Shown here in pieces: positions 31,010 through 41,005 of a stretch of DNA of 64,000 nucleotides. The DNA comes from Dyadobacter sp. CY343 (GTDB taxonomy: Bacteria; Bacteroidota; Bacteroidia; Cytophagales; Spirosomataceae). Both the position numbers and the translations under genes were made by a program. Below the pieces are notes generated by a model. The model did not search any database. It worked only from the letters and a program-made list of their open reading frames with translations, and was not told the DNA's origin. The DNA is taken from the NCBI RefSeq assembly GCF_021390335.1, contig NZ_JAJUXK010000001.1:1488001-1552000 (forward strand), read 5' to 3'. Positions within the stretch are counted from its first letter, which is position 1. Every line of letters begins with the position of its first letter.

Positions 31010-31465
31010 ATGAAAAAATTACTGCTGCTATCCTGCTTATTTCTGGCGCTTTTTGTGTCAGCTTGTGACAAGGACAAAGATAAGAACGAAACGCCTCAGC
31101 CAACAGAGAAGGACAAAATACTGGTCAATTATCCCTGGCGCATGTCCACTGTGACAGACCTTACCGGCAAGGATATTCCAATGAACCAGCTCAATACCCA
31201 GACGCAGGCGATCAAGTCCGTGATGGATATTCAGTTCAGACAAAACAATACGACTGTCGCGATCGATCAGAAATCCAAACAGGTTATCAATGGTGGTACC
31301 TGGTATCTGATTGAGGACAACAAACTGCTGGACATTGACATTTCAGGATTCAAAGGAAAGTTTGGCGTAGAAGAACTGACCAACAGCAAAATGCGTCTGA
31401 AGAGCACCATGCCGGTCAATGGAAAGGATCAGGAAACGATCATGGTTTTTGAGCCGGTAATCTGA
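31010..31465 (+). CDS. Small lipoprotein, lipocalin-like
   Basis: 151 residues from the ATG at 31010, which places a lipoprotein signal at the start with the lipid-bearing C19 in FVSACDKD. A longer frame from 30962 would bury this signal and is not used. The mature part has NYPWRMSTVTDLTGKDI and GGTWYLIEDNKLLDIDI, a pattern of strands like the lipocalin-type DUF families common in Bacteroidota. The ligand is unknown. A TACTTTTG element at 30914-30921 may serve as its -7 box. It is followed by a terminator. Confidence 0.75.
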   Translation: MKKLLLLSCLFLALFVSACDKDKDKNETPQPTEKDKILVNYPWRMSTVTDLTGKDIPMNQLNTQTQAIKSVMDIQFRQNNTTVAIDQKSKQVINGGTWYLIEDNKLLDIDISGFKGKFGVEELTNSKMRLKSTMPVNGKDQETIMVFEPVI

Positions 31466-31496
31466 TTAGATATTAAGGATATAATAATTTGCGAAG

Positions 31497-31521
31497 GCGG
31501 CGGAATTAATCTGCCGCTTTT
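31497..31521 (+). terminator. Terminator after the small lipoprotein gene
   Basis: GCGGCGGA and TCTGCCGC pair over eight bases (one G-T) around a five-base loop, followed by TTTT. It separates the lipoprotein from the transporter gene. Confidence 0.75.
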
Positions 31522-31546
31522 CTTATTTTGTGTCAAATATTTTTGA

Positions 31547-32860
31547 ATGAAAAAGAATAACCCTTCTATTATCAATGCCTGGTGTATGTACGACTGGGCC
31601 AATTCGGTACACGCATTGGTGATCGTATCCAGCATTTTTCCAGTCTATTTCTCGGCCACGGCCCTGGCTGCATCGGGCAGCGGCCAGGTTGATTTTTTCG
31701 GGTTTCAAATTAAAAGCTCGGTTCTGTTTTCCTACACGGTTTCAGTCTCATTTCTGATCACTGCATTACTGGTTCCGATATGCACGGCGATAGCGGATTA
31801 CACCGGAACGAAAAAGCGTTTTATGCAGCTTTTCTGCTATACCGGCGCGCTGAGCTGCATGCTCTTATATTTTTTTACAAAAGAGACATTACTTCCTTCG
31901 ATATTCCTTTTCGGGTTGAGCTTGATAGGTTGGAGCGGAAGCATTGTTTTCTACGATTCCTACCTGCCGGAAATAGCCACCGAGGACAACTTCGACCGGA
32001 TCAGTGCGCGGGGGTTTTCAATGGGTTATCTGGGTAGTGTATTGCTGCTGCTTTTTAATTTAAGCATGGTTTTGTTTCCTGATTTTTACGGAATTACGCA
32101 AAAGTCGCTGCCGGCGCGGATTTCCTTTTTTACTGTTGGAATATGGTGGGTTTTGTTCGCGCAGATTCCTTTTTACTATTTACCCAAAGGAAATCGCGGC
32201 AAACAGCGAAGCGGCAACTGGATATTCAATGGTTTTGCCCAGCTGCGGAAAGTATATACCAGGCTTCGCGAGCAGCCTTACCTGGCTAAGTTTTTAAGCG
32301 CCTTTTTTATCTATACCATGGGGCTGCGCACGGTGATGTACGTGGCCACTATTTTTGGAGCGACCGAGCTGCGGCTGCCTTCCCAGAGTTTGATTATCAC
32401 GGTTTTACTGATCCAGCTGGTCGGTATTGCGGGCTCCTATACTTTCGCGTGGCTATCTGGGCAGATTGGTAATATTTATGCTTTGATGATAGGGGTTTTT
32501 ATATGGATTGGTATTTGCACCGGCGCTTATTATACGACCGAAGCTATGGAATTTTATGTGATTGCCTGTACGGTTGGTATGGTTATGGGTGGAATTCAGT
32601 CGCTTTCCCGCTCGACATTTTCAAAGCTGATTCCCGAAAATGTGACCGATACAGCATCCTATTTCAGTTTTTACGATGTGACTGAAAAGCTCGCGATCGT
32701 GGTAGGAACATTTATCTATGGATTTGTAGAGCAGCTAACCGGCAGTATGCGCAACAGTATCCTGGCATTGCTGGTGATCTTCGTGCTGGGGCTGGTGCTT
32801 TTATCGAGAATTCCCTCGCGCAAGCTTTACCATTTCGAATTGGAAACGAAGGAAAATTAA
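31547..32860 (+). CDS. MFS transporter, UMF1/Atg22-like
   Basis: 437 residues with about twelve transmembrane helices. It opens with the family hallmark INAWCMYDWANSVHALVIVS, and the second half has GMVMGGIQSLSRSTFSKLIP, both typical of the UMF1 branch that includes yeast Atg22. Inner-membrane export of amino acids or other small molecules is the family expectation; the substrate here is unknown. It begins 26 bases after the preceding terminator and is followed 20 bases later by the tRNA-Val gene on the same strand. Confidence 0.9.
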   Translation: MKKNNPSIINAWCMYDWANSVHALVIVSSIFPVYFSATALAASGSGQVDFFGFQIKSSVLFSYTVSVSFLITALLVPICTAIADYTGTKKRFMQLFCYTGALSCMLLYFFTKETLLPSIFLFGLSLIGWSGSIVFYDSYLPEIATEDNFDRISARGFSMGYLGSVLLLLFNLSMVLFPDFYGITQKSLPARISFFTVGIWWVLFAQIPFYYLPKGNRGKQRSGNWIFNGFAQLRKVYTRLREQPYLAKFLSAFFIYTMGLRTVMYVATIFGATELRLPSQSLIITVLLIQLVGIAGSYTFAWLSGQIGNIYALMIGVFIWIGICTGAYYTTEAMEFYVIACTVGMVMGGIQSLSRSTFSKLIPENVTDTASYFSFYDVTEKLAIVVGTFIYGFVEQLTGSMRNSILALLVIFVLGLVLLSRIPSRKLYHFELETKEN

Positions 32861-32879
32861 TTTAATATCGCGCCCTGAC

Positions 32880-32954
32880 AGGATGTTAGCTCAGCTGGTT
32901 CAGAGCGCCGCCTTGACAGGGCGGAGGTCAGCGGTTCGAACCCGCTACGTCCTA
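32880..32954 (+). tRNA. tRNA-Val (anticodon GAC)
   Basis: 75 bases that fold as a complete cloverleaf: acceptor AGGATGT with ACGTCCT, D-arm GCTC with GAGC, anticodon stem CCGCC with GGCGG around TTGACAG, and T-arm AGCGG with CCGCT around TTCGAAC. The anticodon GAC reads GUC and GUU valine codons. The 3' CCA is not encoded. The discriminator is A. Confidence 0.96.
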
Positions 32955-32959
32955 CTAAG

Positions 32960-32997
32960 AACTCGCTGGTAACATACGGCGAGTTTTTGTTTTTTTA
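32960..32997 (+). terminator. Terminator after tRNA-Val
   Basis: AACTCGC at 32960-32966 and GCGAGTT at 32979-32985 with a 12-base loop, followed by a long T-rich tract. Confidence 0.85.
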
Positions 32998-33081
32998 TCC
33001 CAATACCTATATTCCCAGGTAATTCACTCCACGCTTTCTTCTTTTTAAGTACATTACCTTTCCACCGATAACAAAGGCGCT

Positions 33082-33657
33082 ATGGAACTTACCGACAGAC
33101 AGTGGCAATTGTTTGATTTTGTGAAGCAAATGCACGGTTCGCAAAAGCGGAAGTATTCGGGCCAGCCATATTATACCCATTTGCTGAGCGTGGCTGACCG
33201 GGTCAGTGCGTATCCGCAAACAGGTTGTGAGATCGAGATCGCGCTTTGTCATGATCTGATCGAGGATACCGAATGCTCGCTGGCAACGCTCTCATCGCTG
33301 CTGATGAGCCTGGGCTATGATATTGCAGAGGATACGCAGATCCTGGCAGGGGTGGATGATCTTACTGATAAATACACGACTGTCAAATATCCCAAACTGA
33401 ACAGAAAACAGAGAAAGCAAATGGAAGCGGCCCGGATCATTTTGTCCCGCCCCATTGCGCAAACTGTCAAATACGCTGATATTATAGACAATATCCAATC
33501 GATTATTGCCAACGATCCGTCTTTTGCAAAAGTATACCTGGCCGAAATAGACCAGTATATCTGGCGGATCGATAAAGGTAACCCGGCACTTTATGCTGAA
33601 TGCTGCCGGCTGTTTACTGCTGCTTACGAAAGTTTGCAACGCAAGCGGCACGTCTAA
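33082..33657 (+). CDS. HD-domain small alarmone-hydrolase-like protein
   Basis: 191 residues. The motifs follow the hydrolase half of RelA/SpoT enzymes: HGSQKRKYSGQPYYTHLLSV near residues 18-37, ALCHDLIEDTE with H57-D58, and VKYADIIDN with D133. There is no synthetase, TGS or ACT domain. Thus it is shaped like a small alarmone hydrolase (Mesh1-like), which would split the 3' pyrophosphate of (p)ppGpp or a related nucleotide. That activity is inferred from motifs. A 99-residue protein gene follows after 33 bases and may be co-transcribed. Confidence 0.82.
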   Translation: MELTDRQWQLFDFVKQMHGSQKRKYSGQPYYTHLLSVADRVSAYPQTGCEIEIALCHDLIEDTECSLATLSSLLMSLGYDIAEDTQILAGVDDLTDKYTTVKYPKLNRKQRKQMEAARIILSRPIAQTVKYADIIDNIQSIIANDPSFAKVYLAEIDQYIWRIDKGNPALYAECCRLFTAAYESLQRKRHV

Positions 33658-33690
33658 AACGATTTTGATAATCACTTTTAAAACAACAAT

Positions 33691-33990
33691 ATGAATTCAT
33701 CAGAGCAAAGAGACTTTGAGCACATTACCCCCACAGAAGAAGAGGTAAATGAAACAATCCGTCAAATTCAGGCCAGGCTCGCAGACGTAGGATCGGGAAG
33801 TAGCGCAGACGAGCCTCTTTCGCAGGGTTACCGGCTGGCATTACAAATTTTAACAGAAAGATCCGAAGATTACACCGACATTCCCTTGGAGGCCAGCTCT
33901 GAAAAGGCCAAGGCAATTACTGTTCTGGCTATCAACTATTTGAAAGGAGAAAGCTCACGACAGGTTTTGCTGGATATCTTTTCAGACTGA
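33691..33990 (+). CDS. Small cytoplasmic protein of unknown function
   Basis: 99 residues, acidic, with no signal peptide and no Cys. The first half is helical and charged (TPTEEEVNETIRQIQARLADV), the second also helical (KAKAITVLAINYLKGESSRQVLLDIF). I do not recognise a family. It lies 33 bases downstream of the alarmone-hydrolase-like gene on the same strand, which hints at a shared transcript. Confidence 0.6.
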   Translation: MNSSEQRDFEHITPTEEEVNETIRQIQARLADVGSGSSADEPLSQGYRLALQILTERSEDYTDIPLEASSEKAKAITVLAINYLKGESSRQVLLDIFSD

Positions 33991-34074
33991 GCAGCCGCAA
34001 ATCGCTGGCATAGTTCTTATCCCGGATCAATCTTCATCAGGCTGAAATATTACTGCTCCATTTATTGACACGCA

Positions 34075-35907
34075 ATGCAAAATCACACCAATTACGGCTC
34101 GTCCAATAGCAAGGAAGGATCCTTGGATACACAAACTTTTTTAGAAGATCTGCCTCGCGCCGTTCTCAGACCAAACGAATACATTTTGCTGGACGGTGAA
34201 TGGCAATTTGCGGTTGACCCCGACGATATAGGGGTAACCGAGAATTGGTATGTCCAGCATCACTATGCGCAAACAGCGCATTGGCCCGGGAGTGTAGAGC
34301 AGCATCTGGCTGCCACCCAGCGGGAAAATTCTTCCTGGAAAGACAAGATAGTCGTTTGGTATGAGCGCGAATTTGCATTGCCGGAGCCTGCATCCTCTGG
34401 GGAAGAAGACGATAGCATGCTGCAATTGACCTTTGGCGCGTGCGGATATGAGACCCAGGTTTGGCTGAATGGGCATTTACTTTCGACGATCGAGGGGGAG
34501 GCAGTCCATATGGGGGAGTATACGTCTTTTTCGTATGAACTTGAAATGCTGCAAGCTGTCAACAGGCTGACTGTCAGAGTTGCCAGTAGTATGGACGCAG
34601 ATACCACTCGTGGAAAGCAGGAATCGCACGTTTACAAGCGAGGCGGGATCTGGTATCAGACTTTTACCGGCGCTGTTCGCAGTATCTGGCTTGAAAAAGT
34701 GGAACGAAACCGCCTTCGTTCGCGGGTAGGAGTGGTTAGTATTATTGAAGATAATCTGGTGCGGTTTACGCTCACTACCCGTATTCACGATCCGGGCAAA
34801 TACAAGATCAGGTTGAAAGTCTTTCAAATTATTGATAAACAAGAAGATAGGCTGGCGGCTGAGGATGAATTTGAACTGACTCTGGAAGCAGGGCAAAAAT
34901 CGCAGCGGCTTGTGGTGGACCTGCCTGACGCGCAGCTATGGTCGGTAGCTAACCCGAATCTGTACCGCCTGATCGCTCAGCTTATAGACGAGAAAGAGAC
35001 CATATCTCAGATCGAGACCAAATTTGGTCTTAGAAAATTTGAGGCGAGAGGCAGCCGGATGTATCTTAATAACGAGCCCATTTATCTGGACGGAATTTTG
35101 TACCAACCGGGAAATTCCACTTATGACCAGATTAAAAAGCACTTGCTGGCGATGAAGGAATTGGGCTGTAACCTGGTTCGTATCCACATTGCTGGCGTGG
35201 ACCCGCGCATTTACAAGCTGGCCGATAAGATTGGTATGTTGCTTTGGGTAGAGGTTCCGAGCCCGCACCAGTCCACGATGAAGAGTCGAGAAAATCATCA
35301 GGCAGAATTGATGCGCATGCTGACATTGATCGGAACACATCCATCGGTGGTAATATGGAGTCTTTATAATGAAGACTGGGGCGCGCAGGATATTGCGCAT
35401 AATGTTGAAACCCGCCAGTACATAATTAATATGTACCACTACATGCAGATCGCCTACCCACAATTCTTAGTGGTGGACAATGATGGCTGGCAGCACATTT
35501 CCTTTGAGGGGCGGCTCAAATCTGATCTTTTGACGGCACATTTATACACGCCTGACCTGGAAAATTGGAAAAGAATGCTCGATGAGCTGACTTCCGGCAA
35601 TATGCAAACTGTCGCCGCTTTTCCGCTTGTTGTCGGTGATCCTTACTTTTTTAGAAAGCAAGTGCCGCTGGTTGTAAGTGAGTGGGGCGGTTTTGGCTTC
35701 AAAGATTACGGTGGCCCCGCAGACGATGCTGCCCGTGCCACCCAGATCAGTCTATTCAAAGCAGAGCTAAGAAAGCGCGCGATCTCGGGCGACGTTTACA
35801 CGCAGGCAACCAACATCGAAGATGAAAGAAACGGCCTGATCGACCCTGAAACGGGCGAGTTGAATGTTCCTGCAGGGTTGCTGGCTTCGGGTGGGGGGAA
35901 TCGTTGA
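34075..35907 (+). CDS. Glycoside hydrolase family 2 enzyme without signal peptide
   Basis: 610 residues. The N-terminal jelly roll starts with LDGEWQFAVDP, a central Ig-like domain follows, and the C-terminal TIM barrel has the acid/base E433 in WSLYNEDWG and the nucleophile E536 in VVSEWGGFG. GH2 members include beta-galactosidases, glucuronidases and mannosidases; the specificity cannot be read. Unlike most GH2 enzymes of this phylum it has no signal peptide, so it should act on imported sugars or glycosides in the cytoplasm. Asp follows the acid/base Glu where Ser or Ala is more common. A terminator follows. Confidence 0.88.
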   Translation: MQNHTNYGSSNSKEGSLDTQTFLEDLPRAVLRPNEYILLDGEWQFAVDPDDIGVTENWYVQHHYAQTAHWPGSVEQHLAATQRENSSWKDKIVVWYEREFALPEPASSGEEDDSMLQLTFGACGYETQVWLNGHLLSTIEGEAVHMGEYTSFSYELEMLQAVNRLTVRVASSMDADTTRGKQESHVYKRGGIWYQTFTGAVRSIWLEKVERNRLRSRVGVVSIIEDNLVRFTLTTRIHDPGKYKIRLKVFQIIDKQEDRLAAEDEFELTLEAGQKSQRLVVDLPDAQLWSVANPNLYRLIAQLIDEKETISQIETKFGLRKFEARGSRMYLNNEPIYLDGILYQPGNSTYDQIKKHLLAMKELGCNLVRIHIAGVDPRIYKLADKIGMLLWVEVPSPHQSTMKSRENHQAELMRMLTLIGTHPSVVIWSLYNEDWGAQDIAHNVETRQYIINMYHYMQIAYPQFLVVDNDGWQHISFEGRLKSDLLTAHLYTPDLENWKRMLDELTSGNMQTVAAFPLVVGDPYFFRKQVPLVVSEWGGFGFKDYGGPADDAARATQISLFKAELRKRAISGDVYTQATNIEDERNGLIDPETGELNVPAGLLASGGGNR

Positions 35908-35934
35908 TAGAAGATAATTAGGATAAAACATAAA

Positions 35935-35962
35935 AAAGCCCGCACCATTCGGCGCGGGCTTT
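35935..35962. terminator. Bidirectional terminator between the GH2 gene and infB
   Basis: AAAGCCCGC (35935-35943) and GCGGGCTTT (35954-35962) form a nine-base perfect stem with a ten-base loop. It would end both convergent transcripts. Confidence 0.9.
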
Positions 35963-35981
35963 CTCTTTATAAAAACTATTA

Positions 35982-38900
35982 TCAAAGCGTTCTCTTCACC
36001 TCGCGAAGCTCGAAGCTTTCGATGATGTCGCCGACTTCGATGTCGTTGTAATTTTTGATACTCAGACCGCATTCGTAGCCGTTTCTAACTTCCTGAACGT
36101 CGTCTTTGTAGCGTTTCAGTGAGTCGATTTCGCCGGTGTAAAGTACGATACCATCTCTAACCACGCGGATTTTGTTATTGCGTTTCACGTAACCGTCTGT
36201 TACATAACATCCTGCAATCGTACCGATCCGGCTGATTTTGAACACCTCACGAATTTCGATATTACCTGTGATAATCTCTTCGATCGTCGGTGCAAGCATA
36301 CCGGTCATCGCATCCTTAATCTCCTCGATCGCATTATAAATAACCGAGTAGTGACGAATTTCTATTTGATCCTGTTCTGCCATTTTCTTCGCATTCGAAG
36401 AAGGACGAACCTGGAATCCAACAATGATCGCGTCAGCTGCGATGGCAAGGTTAACATCCGATTCGGAGATTTGACCTACCGCTTTGTGGATGATATTTAC
36501 CTGAACCTCATTAGTTGAAAGTTGCAGCAATGAATCCGAAAGTGCTTCCACAGATCCATCCACGTCACCTTTGACAATCAGGTTCAATTCACGGAAACTA
36601 CCGATCGCCTTACGACGGCCAATTTCTTCCAGCGTAATGTGTTTGCGGGTCCGAATCGATTGCTCTCTCTGGATCTGCTCACGCTTGGTAGCAATATCAC
36701 GCGCGTCACGCTCATTCTCGAAAACGTTAAAACGGTCACCAGCCTGTGGCGCTCCATTCAAACCAAGTAGCTGTACTGGCATAGATGGTCCGGCGGTTTT
36801 AAGCTTTTTACCAAGGTAATCGGTCATCGCTTTCACCTTACCGAAGTGCGCTCCGGCAAGAACCACATCTCCCACTTTCAATGTACCGGTTTCAACAAGG
36901 ATTGTAGTAACGTATCCGCGTCCTTTATCCAAAGATGCTTCTACTACTGTTCCAATCGCGCGTCGGTTCGGATTTGCTTTCAGCTCTAACAATTCAGCTT
37001 CCAGCAATACTTTCTCTAAAAGAAGATCAATACCTAAACCAGATTTGGATGAGATTTCCTGGGTCTGATATTTACCACCCCATTCTTCTACCAAAATGTT
37101 CATATTGGCAAGCTCTTCGCGTATCTTCTCGGTGTTGGCACCGGCTTTATCTATTTTACTGAATGCAAATACGATTGGCGCTCCTGCAACTTGTGCGTGG
37201 TTAATCGCTTCACGCGTTTGCGGCATGATGCTATCGTCTGCTGCAATTACAATAATGACAACGTCTGTAACCTTTGCACCACGGGCACGCATCGCGGTAA
37301 ATGCTTCGTGACCCGGTGTATCCAGGAACGTAACCTGCTTACCCGTTTTGGTTTTTACACTATATGCACCAATGTGCTGGGTAATACCACCCGCTTCGCC
37401 ACTTGCTACGTTTTCCTGACGGATATAATCGAGTAGAGATGTTTTACCGTGGTCAACGTGACCCATTACGGTGACGATTGGTGCACGATCGATCAGACTT
37501 TCCTCCGTATCAACTTCTTCTACTACATCGTTTTGAACTTCCTCTTCTGCCGAAATGAATGCGACTTCGAAGCCAAATTCGTCGGCAATGAATGTAATCG
37601 CTTCTGCGTCAAGGCGCTGGTTGATCGAAACGAACATACCCATGCTCATACAAACAGAGATAACTTCCTGAACGGTAACGTCCATCAGTGAAGCAAGGTC
37701 GTTGGCCGAGACAAACTCGGTAACGCGCAATACTTTTGTTTCCTCTTCACCCAGGCCGTTCGGATCGTTCTGATCGGCGCGATCACGGCGACGTCCGCCT
37801 TTCCCGCGGGCCATATTTCTGGTGTTTCCACCGCCCATACGGGCCATGGTTGCCTTGATATTGTCAGAAACTTCTTTATCAGAAACTTCTTCGCGTCTGC
37901 CGCCTCTTCTGTTATTGGTACTACCTGCACGGTTACCGGTACTTGGCCTGGCATTAGCCGACTGTGTACCTGATTGCGCGGGTGTAGTTCCGGCAGCAGG
38001 AGTACTTGTTCTGTTTCCTGTCGTCGTAGTGCCCTGGGTTCTTCCGGTTGTCGATGCAGCGTCGGTGGTAGTAGTAGCCGGTTTGGTTTCACCTGGTACC
38101 GCTGATCCGTCACGGATTCGCTTGCGTTTTCTGCGACGTTTTTTATCAGCCGCAGAGTCGCTGGACGCTACGGGATCTTTTTTCTTAGCTTTATCAGAAG
38201 GAAGTTCAATTTTTCCAACAACACGAAGTCCGCGAAGCTGCTCGCCACGTGCTTCTATCAGTTCAGAACCTGCCGGCTCAACTGCCGCCGCAATTTCAGG
38301 CTGGGCCGAAGGTGTCTCTGCTTCAACTTGTGTTTCTTTCGGAGCTTCCGGAGCAACAGCAGGTTTTTCAACTTCAACTTCAACTTCTGCTTTCGGTTCA
38401 GTGACTGGTTTTGACTCTGCAACCACCGGCTCGACCGGTTTTTCAACTTCCTGAACTTTAACTGGCGCTTCGGGCGCTTTCTCAGCCTCCGGCTTTGGTT
38501 CCGGCTCAGCAGGTTCGGGCTTCTCTACCACTTTTGCGACAGGGGCCACTACTTCCGGTTCTTTTGCAACAGGAGGAGCGACCGGTTCAGGCGCCGGAGC
38601 TGGTTTTGGCTCTTCTACCGGCGCAGGAGCTTGTGGCTGAACAGAACGTTTCTGATCCAGATCAATTTTGCCTACAACCTTAATACCAGGCAACCTGTTT
38701 TCAACCACAGGCTGTGGCGCAGCAGCTTTTTCCTCTTCTACTGCGGGCTTTTCTTCAGGTTTTTGGGCATTACGGAAATACAGGATCCCGTCAACATCAC
38801 TTTTGACTTTATCCTCTTTTATTTCAACAGGAGCCTCTACCGGCGCAGGTCTCTGAGTAAGTGATGACCGAAGGTCGTCAGACTTGAAATCCTTGGCTAG

Positions 38901-39047
38901 AAACTCGATTTGATCAGAATTAACTTTGGTATTTGGATTACTTTCCACCTTATACCCCTTGGCAGACAGATGATCCACGATCGTAGTAATTCCCACGTTC
39001 AGGATCCGTGCCACTTGGCTAAGGCGCATCATTTTATCTTCTGCCAT
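35982..39047 (-). CDS. infB: Translation initiation factor IF-2
   Basis: 1021 residues. IF-2 delivers initiator tRNA to the ribosome as a GTPase. A short N-terminal IF-2 helical domain is followed by a long low-complexity part of Pro, Ala, Glu and Lys (about residues 90-270), a Lys/Arg block near 300-320 and a Thr/Gly/Ser-rich stretch near 330-390. The G domain has [11 protein letters not shown] near 526-536, DTPGHEAF and FSKIDKAG, then domains II to IV. The long disordered N-terminal half is typical of Bacteroidota. It ends the rimP-nusA-infB operon. Confidence 0.98.
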   Translation of the reverse strand: MAEDKMMRLSQVARILNVGITTIVDHLSAKGYKVESNPNTKVNSDQIEFLAKDFKSDDLRSSLTQRPAPVEAPVEIKEDKVKSDVDGILYFRNAQKPEEKPAVEEEKAAAPQPVVENRLPGIKVVGKIDLDQKRSVQPQAPAPVEEPKPAPAPEPVAPPVAKEPEVVAPVAKVVEKPEPAEPEPKPEAEKAPEAPVKVQEVEKPVEPVVAESKPVTEPKAEVEVEVEKPAVAPEAPKETQVEAETPSAQPEIAAAVEPAGSELIEARGEQLRGLRVVGKIELPSDKAKKKDPVASSDSAADKKRRRKRKRIRDGSAVPGETKPATTTTDAASTTGRTQGTTTTGNRTSTPAAGTTPAQSGTQSANARPSTGNRAGSTNNRRGGRREEVSDKEVSDNIKATMARMGGGNTRNMARGKGGRRRDRADQNDPNGLGEEETKVLRVTEFVSANDLASLMDVTVQEVISVCMSMGMFVSINQRLDAEAITFIADEFGFEVAFISAEEEVQNDVVEEVDTEESLIDRAPIVTVMGHVDHGKTSLLDYIRQENVASGEAGGITQHIGAYSVKTKTGKQVTFLDTPGHEAFTAMRARGAKVTDVVIIVIAADDSIMPQTREAINHAQVAGAPIVFAFSKIDKAGANTEKIREELANMNILVEEWGGKYQTQEISSKSGLGIDLLLEKVLLEAELLELKANPNRRAIGTVVEASLDKGRGYVTTILVETGTLKVGDVVLAGAHFGKVKAMTDYLGKKLKTAGPSMPVQLLGLNGAPQAGDRFNVFENERDARDIATKREQIQREQSIRTRKHITLEEIGRRKAIGSFRELNLIVKGDVDGSVEALSDSLLQLSTNEVQVNIIHKAVGQISESDVNLAIAADAIIVGFQVRPSSNAKKMAEQDQIEIRHYSVIYNAIEEIKDAMTGMLAPTIEEIITGNIEIREVFKISRIGTIAGCYVTDGYVKRNNKIRVVRDGIVLYTGEIDSLKRYKDDVQEVRNGYECGLSIKNYNDIEVGDIIESFELREVKRTL

Positions 39048-39123
39048 ATTAGCAATTAATAGAAAAAAAGTTTTGCATTATTGCAGTCCCGGTCACTATG
39101 GCCGGGCATGCCAGTTTATTATA

Positions 39124-40365
39124 TTATTCAAATTCTTTCCGAAGTATTTCCAGTACTTCTTCGACTGTCGCTTCTTCCAGGTCAGTTCTCCTAACAAGTT
39201 CTTCTTTATTAAGAGCCAAAACACTTTTAGCAGTATCCAAACCTATCTTATGCAGTTCACTGATGATCCATTCGTCGATTTCGTCAGAGAATTCAGTCAA
39301 ATCGACATCTTCGTCATTCTGCTCTTCTACATCTCTGAATACATCAATTTCCATCCCTACCAGCTTGCCTGCAAGCTTGATGTTCTGGCCGCCCTTCCCG
39401 ATTGCGAGTGATACCTGATCCGGTTTTAAGAATACCGAAACACGTTTTGCATCACGATCGATCTGCATTGAACTAACCTTCGCAGGGCTTAATGCACGGC
39501 TGATCAACAGTTCTAGGTTGTCAGTATAATTTATTACATCAATATTCTCATTTCCAAGTTCCCGCACAATCGAGTGTATCCTTGAACCTTTCATACCAAC
39601 ACAAGCACCCACCGGGTCAATTCTGTCGTCGTAAGATTCAACTGCGACTTTGGCGCGTTCCCCTGGTTCACGAACAACTCTTCTTACTGATATAATTCCA
39701 TCATATATCTCAGGAATCTCAACTTCGAATAGTCTTTCAAGAAACATCGGTGATGTTCTCGACAATGTGATTTTCGGCGATCCGTTGTTCATTTCCACTT
39801 TATGGATCACAGATTTAACTGATTCTCCTTTGCGGAAACGGTCTTTTGAAATCTGCTCGTTACGCGGTAAGGAAAGCTCGTTTCCTTCCGAATCCACAAT
39901 GATCACCTCGTGTCTGAGTGTTTGATAAACTTCTCCGGTGATCATTTCACCAACCTGATCCTTGTATTTCTCGAACATGATTTCTTTTTCCATGTCCTTG
40001 ATTTTCTGAATCAGTGTCTGACGCGCTGTTTGAACAAGTCTGCGGCCAAATTCTACCAGTTTAACTTCTTCTGCCACTTCTTCACCTACTTCAAAATCGC
40101 TCTGGATCTTGCGGGCTTCTGCAAGGGGTATCTTATTATAGTCCCAGATATCCTCCGAGTTATCGTCAACGATTTCCCTAGTGCGCCACATTTCGAGGTC
40201 ACCACTTTCAGGGTTAATAATTACATCAAAATTATCGTCCGTGCCATATTTCTTGCGAATCATGGTACGAAATACCTCTTCTAAAACACTGATCATGGTT
40301 GGACGATCAATGTTTTTAGAGTTTGCAAACTCCGCGAATGATTCAATTAATATTCCGCTATCCAT
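39124..40365 (-). CDS. nusA: Transcription termination/antitermination factor NusA
   Basis: 413 residues. The N-terminal RNA-polymerase-binding domain is followed by an S1 domain near residues 135-200 and two KH domains (PVGACVGMKGSRIHSIV and SLAIGKGGQNIKLAGKLV). The chain ends with a short acidic tail and one weak C-terminal helical unit, without the two long acidic repeats of E. coli NusA. It controls pausing, termination and antitermination. It lies between rimP (87 bases upstream) and infB (76 bases downstream). Confidence 0.97.
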   Translation of the reverse strand: MDSGILIESFAEFANSKNIDRPTMISVLEEVFRTMIRKKYGTDDNFDVIINPESGDLEMWRTREIVDDNSEDIWDYNKIPLAEARKIQSDFEVGEEVAEEVKLVEFGRRLVQTARQTLIQKIKDMEKEIMFEKYKDQVGEMITGEVYQTLRHEVIIVDSEGNELSLPRNEQISKDRFRKGESVKSVIHKVEMNNGSPKITLSRTSPMFLERLFEVEIPEIYDGIISVRRVVREPGERAKVAVESYDDRIDPVGACVGMKGSRIHSIVRELGNENIDVINYTDNLELLISRALSPAKVSSMQIDRDAKRVSVFLKPDQVSLAIGKGGQNIKLAGKLVGMEIDVFRDVEEQNDEDVDLTEFSDEIDEWIISELHKIGLDTAKSVLALNKEELVRRTDLEEATVEEVLEILRKEFE

Positions 40366-40452
40366 TGCTTATTTAAAGAATATTTGCTGATACTAAGTTA
40401 TACATATTATGTCATTGATTACAAGACAGTAAAGGCTTTCCGTCCTGGAATC

Positions 40453-40935
40453 TCATTTAAATGATATTTCAACTAATGCCTTTGCTATCTCATCCAGAGA
40501 AATTTTTCGTTCCAGCAGACTTTCATCAACGGGCGTTTTAGATTTCTTTTTCGGCAATGGTAATTTGATATTGATCTCTTCCTCGCTGGCATCGGTTAAA
40601 GCGCCACTGATCACTTCCCCTGTTTTCAAGGTAACTTTTAGATTCCTTCCAACATTTTTCTTGTATTGTCGCGGCAGGACCAGGGGTTGATCCAAACCAG
40701 GTGAAGAAACTTCAAGTGTGTATGCCTCTGTGATCAGATCCAGTTCTTCGAGTTGCTTGGCCAGCCGGCGACTGATAGAAGTACACTGCTGAATTGTAAT
40801 CCCTTCATCACTGTCTACCAGAATCGATATTTTCTGGCTAAGCTTGGAAGGCTTGGTGACAATGTCAACTAAATAACAATCACCATCTTCCAGTAATGGA
40901 GCCAATAAAACTTCTATATTTTCCTTTATTGTCAT
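40453..40935 (-). CDS. rimP: Ribosome maturation factor RimP
   Basis: 160 residues from the ATG at 40935, where MTIKENIEVLLAPLL fits the family start. An in-frame TTG at 40983 would add 16 residues that run across the leader hairpin, and is not used. The two RimP domains are visible: VSSPGLDQPLVLPRQYKKNVG marks the conserved central part. RimP helps 30S subunit maturation. It is the first gene of the rimP-nusA-infB operon. Confidence 0.92.
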   Translation of the reverse strand: MTIKENIEVLLAPLLEDGDCYLVDIVTKPSKLSQKISILVDSDEGITIQQCTSISRRLAKQLEELDLITEAYTLEVSSPGLDQPLVLPRQYKKNVGRNLKVTLKTGEVISGALTDASEEEINIKLPLPKKKSKTPVDESLLERKISLDEIAKALVEISFK

Positions 40936-40952
40936 GAAGACTTTGTGCAAAT

Positions 40953-40975
40953 AAAAAAGGGGATTGGCGTCCCCC
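40953..40975 (-). promoter_or_regulatory. Terminator-like hairpin in the rimP-nusA-infB leader (possible attenuator)
   Basis: On the minus strand GGGGGA pairs with TCCCC(T) around CGCCAA and is followed at once by TTTTTT. It lies in the transcribed leader, between the promoter at 41006-41036 and the rimP start at 40935. A stem followed by a T-run in this position is shaped like an intrinsic terminator and could tune operon expression. Confidence 0.5.
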
Positions 40976-41005
40976 TCAATCAATCGATCAAAATAGAATA
41001 GGATG

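Noticed and set aside
32880..32954. tRNA gene as an attachment site for an integrated element
   Set aside because: No integrase, no direct repeat of the tRNA end and no unusual genes flank it; a normal terminator follows.
37822..38454. Long Ser/Thr/Ala-rich open frame opposite infB
   Set aside because: It mirrors the low-complexity part of IF-2; codon bias of the sense strand keeps stops out of the other strand.
40936..40983. TTG start giving RimP 16 more residues
   Set aside because: The ATG at 40935 gives the usual family length and start, and the extension would run across the leader hairpin.
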